From the NCBI GenBank assembly GCA_003255065.1, contig QAOA01000648.1:417072-481071 (forward strand): a DNA stretch of 64,000 nucleotides. The letters are read 5' to 3'. This document shows, in pieces, positions 47,801 through 61,200 of the stretch. The stretch comes from Cercis canadensis (taxonomy: Eukaryota > Streptophyta > Magnoliopsida > Fabales > Fabaceae). Position numbers and translations under genes: made by a program. Position 1 is the stretch's first letter. Each line of letters begins with the position of its first letter. The notes under the pieces are model-generated. The model was not told the origin of the DNA. It made no database searches and saw only the letters and a list, made by a program, of their open reading frames with translations.

Positions 47801-50800
47801 CTACCACCTCATAGACATAGTGACCATGCAATTGTCCTTCACCCCGGGCAAGGTCCTATTAGTGTTAGACCCTATAGGTATCCACACTTTCAAAAAGATG
47901 AGGTTGAACGACAGGTCAAGAAGCTGCTGCAAGAAGGGTTTATTAGGCCCAGCAATAGCCCCTTTTCTAGTCCAGTAATTTTGGTAAAGAAAAAAGACAA
48001 TTCCTGGAGAATGTGTGTGGATTACAGAGCATTGAATAGAGGGACTGTACCAGACAAATACCCAATTCTAGTGGTGGAAGAACTCCTAGATGAACTACAT
48101 GGCGCTTGGTTCTTCTCTAAGCTAGATCTTAAGTCCGGATTTCATCAAATCAGAGTGAAGGAAGAAGATGTTCACAAAACAGCCTTCCAAACACATGAAG
48201 GCCATTATGAATATCTGGTTATGCCCTTCAGACTTACCAATGGTCCAGCCACCTTTCAGTCAACCATGAATGATGTCTTTAGACCTTGTCTTCGAAGGTT
48301 CGTTCTTGTCTTCTTTGATGATATTCTGGTTTATAGTCCGGATTGGCAAACACATTTGGTGCATCTATCTAAGGTGTTGGAATTAATGAGACTCAATCAC
48401 TTAGTAGTCAACAACAAAAAGTGTAGTTTGGCACAGAAATCCATTGAGTATTTGGGGCACATCATTTCAAGCCAAGGGGTAGCAATGGATCCAGAAAAAA
48501 TTACAAGTGTGCTAAGTTGGCCAGTCCCAAAAAATGTGAAGGGTGTGAGAGGATTTTTGGGGCTGACAGGTTATTATAGTAAGTTCATCCAAGGGTATGG
48601 TAAAATAGCTAAACCTCTCACCAAATTAACAAAAAAAGAAGGGTTTCATTGGGGAGCAGTGGCTCAGGAGGCTTTTGAGACACTCAAGAGGGTAATGACT
48701 ACTTCCCCGGTCTTAGCTTTACCAGATTTTTCTCATCCTTTTGAAGTAGAGTGTGATGCGTCGGGTAGGGGAATTGGAGCAGTCCTTATGCAGCAAAGAA
48801 GGCCTCTTGCGTACTTCAGCAAAGCCTTATCTGATCATACATTGTCTAAATCTACCTATGAGAAGGAAATTATGGCCTTGGCCATGGCTGTGCAGCATTG
48901 GAGGCCATATCTCTTGGGTAGACATTTTGTGGTTTATATAGATCAGAAAAGTCTTAAGCACCTTCTTCATCAGCGGATCACAACTCCTGACCATCAATGC
49001 TGGATGGCTAAGTTGCTAGGCTTTTATTTTGATATATAGTCCACAAACCTAGACTTGAGAACAAGGCAGCAGATGCACTGTCTAGAATTCCAGAGGGAGG
49101 AGAGATTAATGGACTGATTTCATTTCCTGTCTGGATAGAAGGACCAAAGATGCTTAATGAGGTGCATAAAGATCCGTACCTCCAGAAAATCATCTCAGAT
49201 TTACAGAATGATCCTAATTCCAGACCTGGTTTTGTTTACCAGCAAGATATTCTGTTCTATAAGAACAGAATGGTGATTTCTGCAAATTCCCCATGGATTT
49301 CCCAACTCTTACAAGAGTTCCATTCCACATCTCTAGGTGGTCATTCGGGTTTTCTTCGCACCTATAGGAGGCTTGCAGAAAATTTGTATTGGGTGGGAAT
49401 GAAGAAACAAATTCAGGAATTTGTGAAGTCATGTGACACTTGCCAACGACAAAAATATGCTGCCCTTTCCCCAGGAGGACTCTTACAGCCTCTTGACATT
49501 CCCAACCTTGTATGGGAAGATCTTTCGATGGATTTTATCACAGGTCTCCCCAAGTCCAGAGGTTTTGAAGCCATTCTTGTGGTGGTAGACCGACTATCCA
49601 AATATGCTCACTTCATTCTGTTGAAGCATCCATATACAGCAAAAAAGGTGCAGAAATTTTTGCTAAAAAGGTGGTCAAACTACATGGTATCTCTCATTCT
49701 ATTGTCAGTGACCGGGACCCTCTATTCCTTAGTCATTTTTGGCAAGAATTGTTTAAAATGCAGGGAACAGAACTCAAAATGAGCTCTTCTTATCATCCAA
49801 AGACTGATGGGCAAACCGAGGTTGTTAATAGGTGTTTGGAGGCATATTTGCAGTGCTTTGTTTCAGAACAGCCCCGCAACTGGTCACATTGGCTATCTTG
49901 GGCAGAACTGTGGTACAACACCACCTTTCACGTTTCAACTGGTTCCACTCCTTTTGAGGTGGTGTATGGAAGGAAACCACCTACCTTGGTGAGGTTTTTA
50001 CAGAATGAAACAAGGGTGGAAGCTGTAGCAAGGGAGCTGATTGATCGTGATGAAGCATTAAAACAACTTAAACACCATCTGCTGCGTGCCCAAATGAAGA
50101 AATATGCAGATCAGAAAAGAAGACTACTGTCCTTTACAATTGGAGAGTGGGTTTTCTTGAAATTAAGGCCCCATCGCCAACAAACAGTAGCACGAAGAAT
50201 TAACCAGAAGTTGGCAGCCAGGTATTATGGTCCCTATCGCATTCTGGCCAGATGTGGTTCTGTAGCATATAAGTTAGAGTTGCCTCCTTCAGCCAGAATA
50301 CATCCTGTATTTCATGTGTCTCAACTAAAGAAGGCAATTGGGAACTACTCAGCGGAAGGCAAGCTGCCTGAAGGGTTGGAAGTGGAGCTGAATGATGAAG
50401 TGGAGCCAGAAGCTGTCCTTGCTACTAGGGAAGTCAAAGAGAATGGTGAAACTGTTAGTCAGTGGCTAGTGAAATGGCAAACCAGATCCATGGACGAGGC
50501 TACTTGGGAGGATGCATTCACAATATGCAGTCAGTTTCCTTCCTTCAGCCTTGAGGACAAGGCTGTGTTTACAGAAGGTGGCAATGATAGAGATCAGTTG
50601 TTAGATCCAGATAACACTAGGCCCAAAGTCTGGAGGGTTTACTCTAGGAGAAATAAGAATAGATCAAAGGGAGAGATGGCTTGATGAGCTGGCAGGTTGT
50701 TACGTGATTGTAGCAGTTTCAGTTACACAAGTGGGTCCATCATGCATGGAAGTTAGTTATATAGGAGGGGGTGTGAGGGACTAGAGGTTATGCATGACTT

Positions 50801-53163
50801 ATCTTAGTTTCAGCTATTAGCTTGGGCAGGAGGATTCCTGAGGAGCTTATGCTCTGGGGTAGTAGTATCCATTACTCTACTGTCTTACCTTTGCATTTCT
50901 ATCTTAATATTCAGTATATTTCCTTTCCTACTTCTGGGTATCTATTAGCGTGCACCCATGCTTATGTTAGTGTCTGAGTGCTTGTGCATCCTTATCAATA
51001 ATTCCTTTTTCTTGAGTGCCTGTGCCTGTATCCTGAGTGGTTGTGTGCCCTTCTACTTCTTTTGTCTTTTGTCCTTGTTGTGTCGGTTGTTGAAGCATTG
51101 AAATATAATCATATAGATAAAACCACCTTAAGGACAAAACTCAATTTTTTTTTGGACTTGTTTAAAATGCTATAAGCTTTGCTACATCCCTTTTATTGGA
51201 TCCTTGAAATAAGGTGCATCAGATCTCTATGTTCCAAAGATCAATAGCATCTTCATGGTTGGGATCATTATAGGGCTGTCATCTGCTTATAAGCATTGTA
51301 TCTTAAGGCTGCTTCATTCCCTTTGAGAACAGATAGGTGGTAGCGGTCTTAAGTTCAGACCCATCAGGGGGTGCGTGTCAGTGTGTGTATGTATTACCAG
51401 TAAAAACCAAAATATTCAACATTTGGGTTCAACTGTTTAGGATAACTCTGGTCATTTTGGATTCAAGATTGCATCTTCTAGTTTTCTTTGCATGATACTT
51501 GTGCAGCTGCACACAGAGGAAGTTTTTGGGATGGCCCCACCAAACTTTTCAAAATTTTCCTCTTTAGTATTTGATTTGGCCCCCTCAGGTTGCACACTGG
51601 TCAACTCATGTTTGTGTGCATTGAAAACTTGCCATCTCTCTGTACACATGTATTAATTCAAGAATTATTAATTATTTACTTATTCTATTGACAATAACGG
51701 ACTGTTTTTAATTTTATAGGTAAGGGCAAGGGCAACTGATCTTAGGCTGGCTGCTGCAGAGGGGATTAATCTGTTGGAGGGCCGTGATATACATATACAT
51801 TTTCCTGCAGGTGCTGTACCTAAAGATGGACCCTCAGCAGGTGTGACTTTAGTGACAGCATTAGTATCACTTTTCAGTCAAAAAAGAGTGAGATCAGATA
51901 CAGCTATGACTGGAGAGATGACATTGAGGGGTCTTGTACTACCTGTTGGTGGTGTCAAGGATAAGGTATAGTTATTATATCCATTCATTACCAGTGTTAA
52001 CTTTATGCTAGTGTCATATGGGTATTGTGAATGTTAATTTCATTATTGCTACAAAATCCACTGGTAGAGTAATTCATTGCAGCATGATATGTACCCTTAA
52101 GCACCTCAGTACTTACGAGTGATAGACATTGGCACTTCTGGGTTTGTGAATTATCCCTATTCTTAGTGCTTTACTGCTTCAGGACATACAGAAGTCAACT
52201 ATTTGGGTTTGTTGATATTCGCAATGGGATTTCAACCCTTCCCATAAATTTTGAGTGCAAATTTGAATTGAGTGAATTGTAATAATGTAGCATAAATAAC
52301 TGTGGATGTTAAATATTTTCTTTTGCTTTCTCTGCTTGTAAGTTCTGCAGTAACATCCTTTTAGGAAAAAAGTTTACATGTGCATTTGAAATAGACAGGT
52401 GAAGAAAATGGACGTCTCTTGTGCATTAAGGTCTTACGAACTTCAGAAATTGAGAGGATTAGATGCCTCTGAGATAATATGAATTGTGAAGGGAAGGATT
52501 TATATATTATTGGGGTAAAGAAAAAAAAAATGTAACAACCAAAGGGAATATATGAAGTTAGTTGGCCTTCTGTACCTGGCTTGAATGCATTGAATCATAT
52601 CTGAAGAAACAATCTCTAGTAACAGTGATAGGAGAAAAGAGGTGGTATGATCTGATCCTTGTAATCCTTTGTAGATATTAGCTGCACACCGACATGGTAT
52701 TAAGAGAGTCATCCTGCCTGAAAGGAACTTGAAGGACTTGGTTGAAGTACCATCATCAGTGCTCGCCAATTTGGAGGTAATTTTTCTTCCTTGTATTCTG
52801 GCATGGTTGCTCAATTTTATGGTAATTGTATGAACCGACCATAGGCATGATTGAGGTAGACAAGTACATGGTATGAAAATTCTGTTACCAGTGTACTTGT
52901 CCATTCTTTTTCTTAACGACAACATACTTTTGTGCATACCATGGATCGGATGGGCCTTGTGTCTGCAGTTTGTGTGGTTCACATTGTTATCTCTTAAGGT
53001 TCTGAATATCCTTGATTTTCTTATTAAACGTATCAGTGAAATACATGATCACGGTTCCCTTATTGAACTTCCTTAACAGATACTGCTTGCGAAGCGAATG
53101 GAAGATGTGTTAAAACATGCTTTTGATGGTGGGTGCCCTTGGAGGCAAAATTCAAAATTATGA
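36370..53163 (+). CDS. LON2: Peroxisomal Lon protease LON2, complete, 17 exons, 886 aa
   Basis: ATP-dependent serine protease and chaperone of the peroxisome matrix. Exons: 36370-36476, 37038-37150, 37236-37338, 37658-37827, 38571-38662, 38988-39167, 39252-39335, 40089-40216, 40396-40597, 40690-40896, 42496-42626, 43119-43332, 43818-44120, 44706-44900, 51720-51965, 52675-52776, 53080-53163. All phases agree; the total is 2661 nt. The N-terminal substrate-binding domain occupies about residues 9-255 ([19 protein letters not shown]). An acidic linker DNDDDEDD follows. Walker [10 protein letters not shown] is at 407-415, Walker B VMLLDE at 470-475, sensor-1 Asn 524 and the arginine finger at 536. 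The protease dyad is Ser782 (PKDGPSAG) and Lys825 (VGGVKDK), 43 residues apart as in E. coli Lon. The C-terminus Ser-Lys-Leu is a PTS1 import signal. Length matches Arabidopsis LON2 (about 888 aa). Intron 14 carries a 5.4-kb retroelement without harm to the frame. Confidence 0.97.
38289..38292. other. Four-base assembly gap in a poly-T tract
   Basis: NNNN interrupts a T-run of more than 30 bases (38272-38308) in LON2 intron 4. This is a homopolymer assembly break. The following 38320-38400 resembles the 3' tail of a plant SINE/LINE ('CTTGTACATATTATTTCTTC'). Confidence 0.85.
41795..42000 (+). repeat. SINE/LINE-like 3' region
   Basis: TGGCTTCTTTAGGGGTATTT, then 'AAAGGGATTAGAGGGCTTTC' and a pyrimidine-rich tail, match a stretch at about 62600-62660 ('TGGTTTCTTTAAGGGCATTT', 'GAGAGATTGGAAAGCC'). 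The two copies therefore belong to one dispersed repeat family. This copy ends in a T/A-rich tail. Confidence 0.45.
42010..42255 (+). repeat. Decayed LINE reverse-transcriptase tail, partly duplicated
   Basis: Translations in shifting frames give [12 protein letters not shown] and [13 protein letters not shown], then a second [13 protein letters not shown]. These recall the 'MCG.T..DRIRN..IR..VGVAPIEDKMRE.RLRWFGHV' end of plant LINE-type proteins. The 'RN...VGVA.I' part occurs twice in a row (42047-42120 and 42130-42200). It is a broken fragment with no intact frame. Confidence 0.4.
44177..44231 (+). repeat. Compound microsatellite
   Basis: (CAC)n followed by a C-rich stretch, (CA)n and an A-run in LON2 intron 13. 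Simple repeat only. Confidence 0.85.
45159..45504. repeat. Tandem duplication, period about 175 bases
   Basis: Copy 1 is 45159-45333 and copy 2 is 45334-45504. Both run from TAAGTTCAT.GGTAACTG through GTTTTCTAGGTTTTAATGGG to CTGTTCTATCTCATT.TGTGTG. They are clearly diverged, with several substitutions and indels. The copies lie directly upstream of the gypsy insertion site. Confidence 0.8.
45514..45876 (+). repeat. 5' LTR of the plus-strand gypsy element
   Basis: A 363-base repeat from TGATAGAGATCAGTTGTTAG to TTTATTA. The 3' end is TTA rather than the usual CA, and the matching target duplication supports this boundary. Confidence 0.9.
50585..50947 (+). repeat. 3' LTR of the plus-strand gypsy element
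   Basis: A 363-base partner of 45514-45876. The pol reading frame enters it and stops about 100 bases inside, encoding [20 protein letters not shown]. Confidence 0.9.
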
Positions 53164-55202
53164 CAGGATCCTTGAATAAGATTTGTTCTACATCCTTGTG
53201 ATTCACTCAACTCCTGACATGTATCGATTCAACCCCGCTGTTGTGAATTGGGAAACTTGAGAGTATATGCTGTGACTCGCGGAACTGGAGGGTATTCTGA
53301 TCTATTTAACGACTGGTAATTAAGCAAAACTCAAGAAGCCTTGGATTTGAGATGGATGCTAATATCTGCATGCATCTTTGGTCCTCCAGTCTCCACCATA
53401 ATTTTTTGTGAGTATAATTTATCGCTTTCAACCAGTTGTACTTATTTAAGGTGAGCCACAGCATTTTTCCCATAATCCCAATTTATCTGTTTTTTCTTTA
53501 ATAATTTGTCCTTATACAGTAATCAATTTCTTATTGTGCATAAATTCTTCATTTCTTCCCAGCAAGGGAGCAGTTGGTATCTCTTCAATTTGGCTCCTGC
53601 TGGTGAGTCCGTACAGTTTCTATTGTAAATTGTAAAAGCCATGGTCGTTTCTGGTTTTATTTAGGATTGCAATTTTTTTTTTCGCCACTTTTCCGCCCAC
53701 GTTATTTTGTAATGAATACTTAACATTTTATAGAACAAACTGCCAAGGGGGCGTGGTTACCGAAAAAAAATGCCAAGGGGCGAACCAAGTATACAAGAAA
53801 AATATAAAATAGAACCCGCTGCGTTAACTTTGTGCCTTGAGTAGCATCTAGTCAGGATCAAATTATAATATATAAAAATATATAGTTATTATATTTAAAT
53901 ATATAATTATTATGTTTAAAAGTTGTCATATGAAAAAAAGTGCCAGTACCCTTGAAAATAACATGGTATAAAATTCTTCATTTATTATGACTAGCTTAAG
54001 ACAGTGATTAAGCAAAAATTGAAGGGAAAAGTCTAAAAAAGCTCCATGAACTATACACCTTGTGCGTTTTAGCCTCATCCTTAAAAAACGTAGCAAATAC
54101 CTCTTTTAACTACGAAAAAGTGCACTTTACCCTCTGACCATGATGTCCGTCATTAATGTGCACATGATGTGATTAATCTGGGCTATAGTGCAATTTTATA
54201 GGAGTATAAATAAAAATAAATTTTTAAAAATTGAGGTAAAAAAATAATATTCAAAGAATTTTGAGGTCAAATCATAATATTCAAATCCCTTCTTCCGTCC
54301 ATTAATAGACGGACATTAAGGTTGTGTCAAAATGCACATTTTGAAAGTTCAAGAAAGTCTTTCCTATGTTTTTGAAACATAAGAGGTAAAACGCAACAAA
54401 AACATAGTTTAAGAGGATTTTTAAGACTATTCCCAAAATAGAATATTCTTATCATTCTATTGAAGTATAAATTGTCGATCCGATTATTCCAATTGAAGGA
54501 TACCTGTTATAGTCCAGTTTGCTTTAGATAGGGATTACAATCAAAATATTAGAATAGTTTGAATCTACCATTAATTATCACTTTTTTTTTTTCTTTCGGT
54601 AAACTATCAATTTAATGCGACCCACGAAATTATGGCTAACCAAGAGATCTACACTAGCACACTTCAATAATCTTTTAAAAAAAATTGAGGTTTTAAGTTT
54701 AATCTCTCATTTCCTTATATCCCTAACTAAAAAGAATCTAACTTTACAATCTATTTGATGATTTAAAATAAAAAATAACTCCATGAAATTTGAAATCAAT
54801 CTCCGAAATAAGTAATCACCTATTGGATTTATGTCAAAATGAGTATCTTATGATATACACTCAACAATTATAATAATTTATACCATTCAATCCTTTATAA
54901 AGCCAATCCAGAGGGAACTAAAGAGGCCTTCGCAAAGGCTTCTTCTCATGCGAACAGTGCAGAATTTTTTTAAAAAAAAATCTACTAAAAAGCAGCTCTA
55001 TTTACTAGTTTCTTTGTGATATCCCTTGAACCTATAAGATTTTTACAATGAACCAAAAACGGTAGACCTGTACTCGATGCTCCTATACATCTCTGAATGT
55101 ATTTACACAGGACGGCAGCTGAAAGGCTCGCAAACATGCCGACGATAAAGCCTTCTGCACAACCAAAAACTTAAAACCATGTTTACACAGGCTTCCGTTC
55201 CT
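53164..55202. other. Convergent intergenic region between LON2 and the glycine-rich gene
   Basis: 2.0 kb holding the 3' ends of two genes that face each other. It contains the foldback at 54024-54434 and AT-rich DNA. No open frame of note and no RNA gene is visible. Confidence 0.7.
54024..54434. mobile_element. Foldback MITE (Mutator-like style), 411 bp
   Basis: The left end GGGAAAAGTCTAAAAAAGCT is the approximate reverse complement of the right end, which ends AGGATTTTTAAGACTATTCCC. Inner blocks also pair: GTGCGTTTTAGCCTC with AGGTAAAACGCAAC, AAAGTGCACTTT with AAATGCACATTTT, and GATGTCCGTCATTAATG with CCATTAATAGACGGACAT. The pairing covers arms of about 150-200 bases. No coding capacity; no clear target duplication seen. 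Confidence 0.7.
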
Positions 55203-58200
55203 TTATAAACCAGATTCGTGGGCCCAAAAACCATCTGGATCTGGACAAAATAGAGAAAAATCTTGGATTTCTAGATTTGCTATGTGCCAATTGACAAAAC
55301 GAGCTTGTACCAACTTGAATAGGAGTAGGATGGTAGGCAAAAACCAGCATTTATCATCTTCCCTGCAAGAAAATGTATTAAAATTTCCTGAAAAATATAA
55401 TACAAGATCAATGGCACGTGTACATCCAGAAATTCAAGAAGAGAAGAAAACCTGAAGGTAGATTTTCACCTCTTAGATGACCACCTGAACTGCCATGGTC
55501 GATTAAAAGCTTAAGTTGATGGGAATCTGCCTCACTATCTATATCAAGGTTGATTCACTAACATAATTATTCCCTACTTTATTGTATGACATGCTTTCAT
55601 ATCCCTTGGATTACTAGCATACCCTTTAGCAGACTTCTACCTGTCGTTCCATCATGGTATTCTTTTTTTATTTGAAAAAAAAAATTCTTTTTTCTATATT
55701 TAAGTTTCAACCCTAACTTAGAGCAAATTCTCAAATATTTCTTTGATGCTCATGCTCTTTTTACAACTTCTTTGATGTTAATTTTGTGTTCCTACAACCT
55801 TCCCACTTCACTGACTTGATCTCACTCACTCCTCCATATCATATATATCTTGTTGCAAAGACTATCCCAGAAACTATCACTACTTTTAAAAGTTACAGCC
55901 AACATTTTACGAATTTCAGATCTTCTACATCTCCACTAAACTTAACATCACAAAATGTTAGGAGTCTAAAGACATGAATAATTTTCCTATTGGGAACATG
56001 AATCCTTTACTAAATTGTGCTTCCATATTTACTTTGGAAGAAATTCAAGCTTGTAAACAGGTCAATTTTTTCAAAATAACCCTTAAAAGATTATACATGA
56101 TATTTCCCCTCCTCAAAAATCTCACCATAGGCTTCATGCGGGGTGGTAGTTTAATGATAATACAGCATTCCCTGGCTAATGTGTTCCAGTATAAAGGAAA
56201 TGGTATGACATGATATAACCATGGAAAGATAATGCTTTTTCCCCCCTCTTGGTGGAATCACAGATACGGTAATTTGGCTAATTTTAGACTCTTTCTGCAC
56301 AGATATGGATTTACACAAGAAAAGTTGGCTGTTTGTGATAGATGTAATTGTTGTTAAAGATAAAATGCTGCAGTTAAGAAGTTGGCAGCCTTACCTCTTA
56401 GTATTCCATGTACTTGGCTCATCAGGCTGGTGGAAGTGGGATAATGCATAATGAAGGAGGCAACAAATAAAAGCCACAGCCTGCAGAAAGCCCAACAATC
56501 AGATAAAAGAACAAATGTATTTCAAATGATTGCATGAATTTAAGTATCTTGAACAGTTGACATGTAATAAAATGTCTAGAATTACATAACTGAATTAGTG
56601 AGTTCTCCTCAATATGTAATAATAATTCTTACAGGGCCTTACACTTCCTTTGTAAGGGGTGCCATTGATGGACATCAATTAGACTAGAAGTTTTTTATTG
56701 TTTCTGATGTAGAATGTAGCTTGTTTCATTTTTCTTTTCTTTTCTTTTTTTGTCATCATAGTGAGAGAATATATTTTTCTGCTCTGTACTCTCTTCTTTC
56801 TCTGCTTAAATGGGCTTTATGCAGTTTTCTTCTTCTTTTTTTTCTGTGTGAATACAGTTCTTCTGCACTAATATTTTTTGTGGGCCATTCTGCATTTTGA
56901 AGACACAAATATACAGATGTGGAAGAGGAGTAACACAGCATTTTCTTGTCATATTATGAATGTAAACACATTCAATGAAATATTCTACAGAATTTAGACC
57001 CACATCAGACTAAATAATACTTTAACTCAAGATTTTGGAGTGACTTTTGTATGCATTATATTGCATATGGAGAAAGATTCAACGCAAATGTATGGGGGAA
57101 AGTCTTGTATGTTGCAAGAGAGAGACATATATTGTTTTCTTACTCTCTTTTTATTTTTTTGGTCATTCTGATCATGATATTAAAAAATCAACATTGATGG
57201 TAATATATATGAAAACATGTTCACAAAGCTCGGCCTTCTCGAAGGATGACTCACAGACATAGTGAAAAGTAGAACGGCAATTTAGAAAACCCATTGCCTG
57301 CATTCATAAAGCAGGTTGCTCACTACAAATAAGAAATATACATTTAAATGCTGTTAGGGATTTTCAAACTATTTTAGACTGCTTGTACCACATTCTGCTC
57401 ATATACAAGAGTAATGCATCACAAGCATGATGAGGAAAATTGCTGCATGCAATTCATGATGAAATGTAATATTTCACTTTATTAAGTTTAAGTGAGCTCA
57501 GAATATTTTAGAATGGCAAGTGAAGCCTTCTTGCTGCTTCTCACCTGCACTACAAATGCAAAAGACTGTTCAAATAAATGGTACCACAACATAAGCACAA
57601 CTTACTATATTAGATAGAGAAGTAGAATTCCACAGTGCATATACTCGAGAAAGTGAAGCTCTTCTAGGTTCTTTACTGAATAAGGCATTCAAACCAGCAG
57701 GGAATGGAGAAAGTAAAGAAAGAGGAAGTATTAACAAAACAGAAAGAAATGCTGCGAGAGAAATCCAGTAGAATTGAAGCAAAATGAGGAGAGTGACAGA
57801 AAGATCTGCCAAAAGCATCAAACTAATGAGCAGCTGCACAGTTTCCTGGCACAAGATGTACTGTATTAGAAGATGATCAATTCATAGTTATGAAGAGGTG
57901 AAAGAAATAAAATAATCAAATTACCTGACGACCAACGGGTCTAGTGTTGCACAACAGCATAGAAAGTGGGAAGAGAATGTCCCTTTTAAAATCCAATGAT
58001 CTCAAGGTAGCATCATTTATTAGTCCTCCATTAATTCCTCCTGTTATCCTTTTGAGAGATAATGAATTACTCATGTATGGCCAATTGTGCTGCAGCTGCT
58101 TGAGACTTTTTCTTCCCAATGCAGCATTTTTCCTGTCATACGATTGTAAAAAAAATCCCTCCAAGTTAACTCACACAGAATTTAAAAACAAATCCTGAAT

Positions 58201-61200
58201 TATTCTGGTACTAATGTGCATCTGGGAGGCATTACTGTTAGGAATGTCCTTTACATCTCTAAAATGCCCACTAATGAATCTACTACGTTTGAAACATAGA
58301 CAAAGCACAAGCTCAACACCACCTCGTGCCAAAACTCAACATCAACTTAACCTGGTTGGGGCAGAAAGGAGGGAACTCTAGACACTTTGGCGAAAGACAC
58401 ATTGATGATTAACTCAACCTAAACTTTTAAACTGCCAAGCAAAGGCCCAAGAATAATTATAATTATATCTAACAAAAACAGAATGCTTTCTTTCCTAATC
58501 CATAAAATCTAATCAAGTCAAAGTTCTAAAAGTATAGATTACTGAATCACCGTTAATGTTGTCAAGGTATAGCAAAAGTCAGCACAGTTATTGGTTCTAT
58601 TTGTTTTGAACAGTTTTGTTTGCCCATGGCCCACAAGAACAAGGTTTAGTTTGCCCTTTTCCTTTGAGCAGGCCTAGTTCTTCCTTCAAGCAATCTTTGC
58701 CAGGCAAAGCCCATTCATTAAAATTCATTTTGCTATTTACAGCTTGCAACTGACACTAAATTAAATCCCATAGAACAAGTAATGGCTCATTCCTGACACG
58801 TTAAAAGGCTTAATTGGAAGAAATCAGTGCTACAGTATGCATGTATAAAGCATAAACTCAAGGGTCTTAAATTACCTCAAAGCTCCATTGCTACTTTCAT
58901 CCAAAGTATCAGAATGGTGCAAATCATGAAGGGAATAATCGCCAACTGCTACCACAATACCCAGCTGATAGTAACCAGAAGCTGTTGCTTGGAACCATCC
59001 GAGCACAATTTTCACTCCATGGAACTCAAGTTGAGGGTTTGCATGACTATTTATCCAATCAATAACAGGACTGAGTGCAGAACGAATTGATCCATGCCTC
59101 ACCGTCCGTAATTGAGCATTCAATCCAGCCACCAATCGATTCCAAACAGTTGCTGGGACATGCTGTGGATATCAATATTAGAATTTTTACATCAGTTATG
59201 AACATAGAAGCAATAACTGACTGAATAGAAGGACATTAACAATAAAGAGAGACCTGGCCAAGGAGATTGGTCAATAGCGTATCACTGTGTAGATTATAAG
59301 GCGACATATAGCTTCCATCCCCACCAAAAATTATGCACATAGGAAATCTCTTCTGTATAATTGACACAATGTCTAATCGCTTCTCGTCACCACCAAGGAA
59401 AAAATCAATGTATGCCACCATTAAATCTGGTGTTGCCCCAACCTGCATCAATAGTTTTTGATATTATAAAGTTAATTAGAATCAAAATGAGCATCATTTG
59501 ACACTCCACGGAAACCTTTATTTAAAAGGGTCTTAGATTCTAATACAAGTCTGTCTGAAAAACAGAATAATGACAAATTAAAAGTTATGGCCTCAACAAA
59601 ATGCATAAATAAAATTGACAATCATATTCAATAACCATATGTTATTGTTTTTGTAGAGCAAATAAAGGAAAGAAATCTGGCAACAACTTCTTGTCTTGTA
59701 GATGTGTTATAACCTACTAGTGGAATACAAAAGTACCTCTAGCGTCAAAGGAATCTCTCTAAATAATCACTGAGAAATATCACAGAAACTCATTGGCATT
59801 TTTACAACAAACCAAAATATAATTCTTTTTTGACAGGGAGGGTAGTAGAATATGTTGGCAACAATCTATATTATAACACTTCCATAGGCATGTCATACTA
59901 AAGCAAATATGCCTTTTACATTGATGTTTTCTTCTTTTCTTGTGTTATTTTTTTTGTGTTTTTCTCCTAGTGGATAGATTATCCTCTTTACATCTTGTAC
60001 TCTTCCTTTCTTAATACACTTCTTCTCTTATAAAGAAAATAAATAAATAAATCTTTTGCATTGAATGGGTGCCCAGCAGCACCATCTATTTTGTGTCTTC
60101 CTAATTCAAGAAAAACTTATATTACTTAATACTAGTGAGTCACTAAGAATTTTTAGGGAAAAGACTTCACAATGATAAATGCTTTAGAAGTCAAACCTTC
60201 ATCCCTTTGTACAAAGCTCGTGATCTACAGGAGCGTAGACATGAATGGTCATATTCAGACTTGACATACTCCTGAAGGCGACTAATTTTTATTCTCCGCC
60301 GCCATTGTTTCCAGGACCATGCACAAGGATATGCAACAACTGAAAGTATACTGTGCACTGACCCTTCCCACCAATCATATGCAGCAACTGAGTTAATCTC
60401 ATCAATAAATCTGTTAAAAGCATCCTCATACCTGCACCCCAAAAAGGACCAAATCTTAATAGATATTATGACTTATAGGACATCATTTGAATGCCCATGT
60501 AATAAAAAGCTTCTGAAAATGGGTTTTTAAGTTTGTGATATGCACAGCTGCTTGATGTAAAAACTTTACTAAGCCTCTCCTGAACCAAGAATTTTTTGAT
60601 TAAAGAATTTATAATAGAAAAGAAGAGTGTAGAAACGTAAGTCAGTTAATGAATAGTCAAAAGGACAAAAGAAAAAGTTTAACCCAAATAGCAGGAGTTA
60701 ACAACGGTGATTTTCATGACATAAAAATCTCCCCGGAAGACCAAAGAACATGTTTTGAGGACAATTCACATGTTCCCACTATCAGTGTATCAACATATAT
60801 ATTGCAATATGACATCACGACCATGACATGCACTTATTATCAGTCTGCAGTTTCTCTTACACAATTTCAATTATAGCATGGGGAGGTGAGTAAGGAAGAT
60901 GCCAGGGTTCTCTGAAAGTATTAGGACCCATGAAGTACATTCTGTGAACGTGACTTTGAGTCTCTTCAGCTCTGGCTCCACGAACCTAGTTTTTCAAAAC
61001 ATAAAATGCATAATTCATCAAATAGTTTCATAAATAATGCATTTAGAGCTCAAATGCAGCGGATAGCACTAACTAAAACAGTGGAAATTTTATTGTCGGC
61101 ATAGTACCTCAGATAGGGAAAGAAGATATGGAAAATGGTGACGATTATGGTGTTCAATTGAACTCGCACTACTATATGAGCCAGAACCAACCAATTTGAC

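Larger units (their letters stand above)
45514..50947 (+). mobile_element. Gypsy-type (chromovirus) LTR retrotransposon, broken
   Basis: A 5.43-kb element with target duplication GCGTG (45509-45513 and 50948-50952). Order: LTR (45514-45876), primer-like TTGGTCCGACTTGCCGGA, gag (about 45920-46740), knuckle ([14 protein letters not shown] near 47040), protease ([10 protein letters not shown] near 47290), reverse transcriptase (FFDDILVYS near 48310), RNase H (about 48740-49080), integrase (about 49330-50000), a chromodomain-like end (about 50450-50540) and LTR (50585-50947). It has about five breaks, though the longest open stretch spans much of gag to RNase H. The LTRs differ at about six of 363 sites, suggesting an age below about a million years. 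It is a relative of the element at 20658-26424. Confidence 0.93.
44901..51719 (+). other. 6.8-kb LON2 intron 14 containing a gypsy element
   Basis: The exons at 44706-44900 and 51720-51965 join in phase (ALTW then VRARATDL). The intron holds a tandem duplication (45159-45504) and the gypsy element (45514-50947). 50953-51719 has weak GAGTGCTTGTGC-type short repeats (about 50965-51045) and nothing else recognised. Confidence 0.85.
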
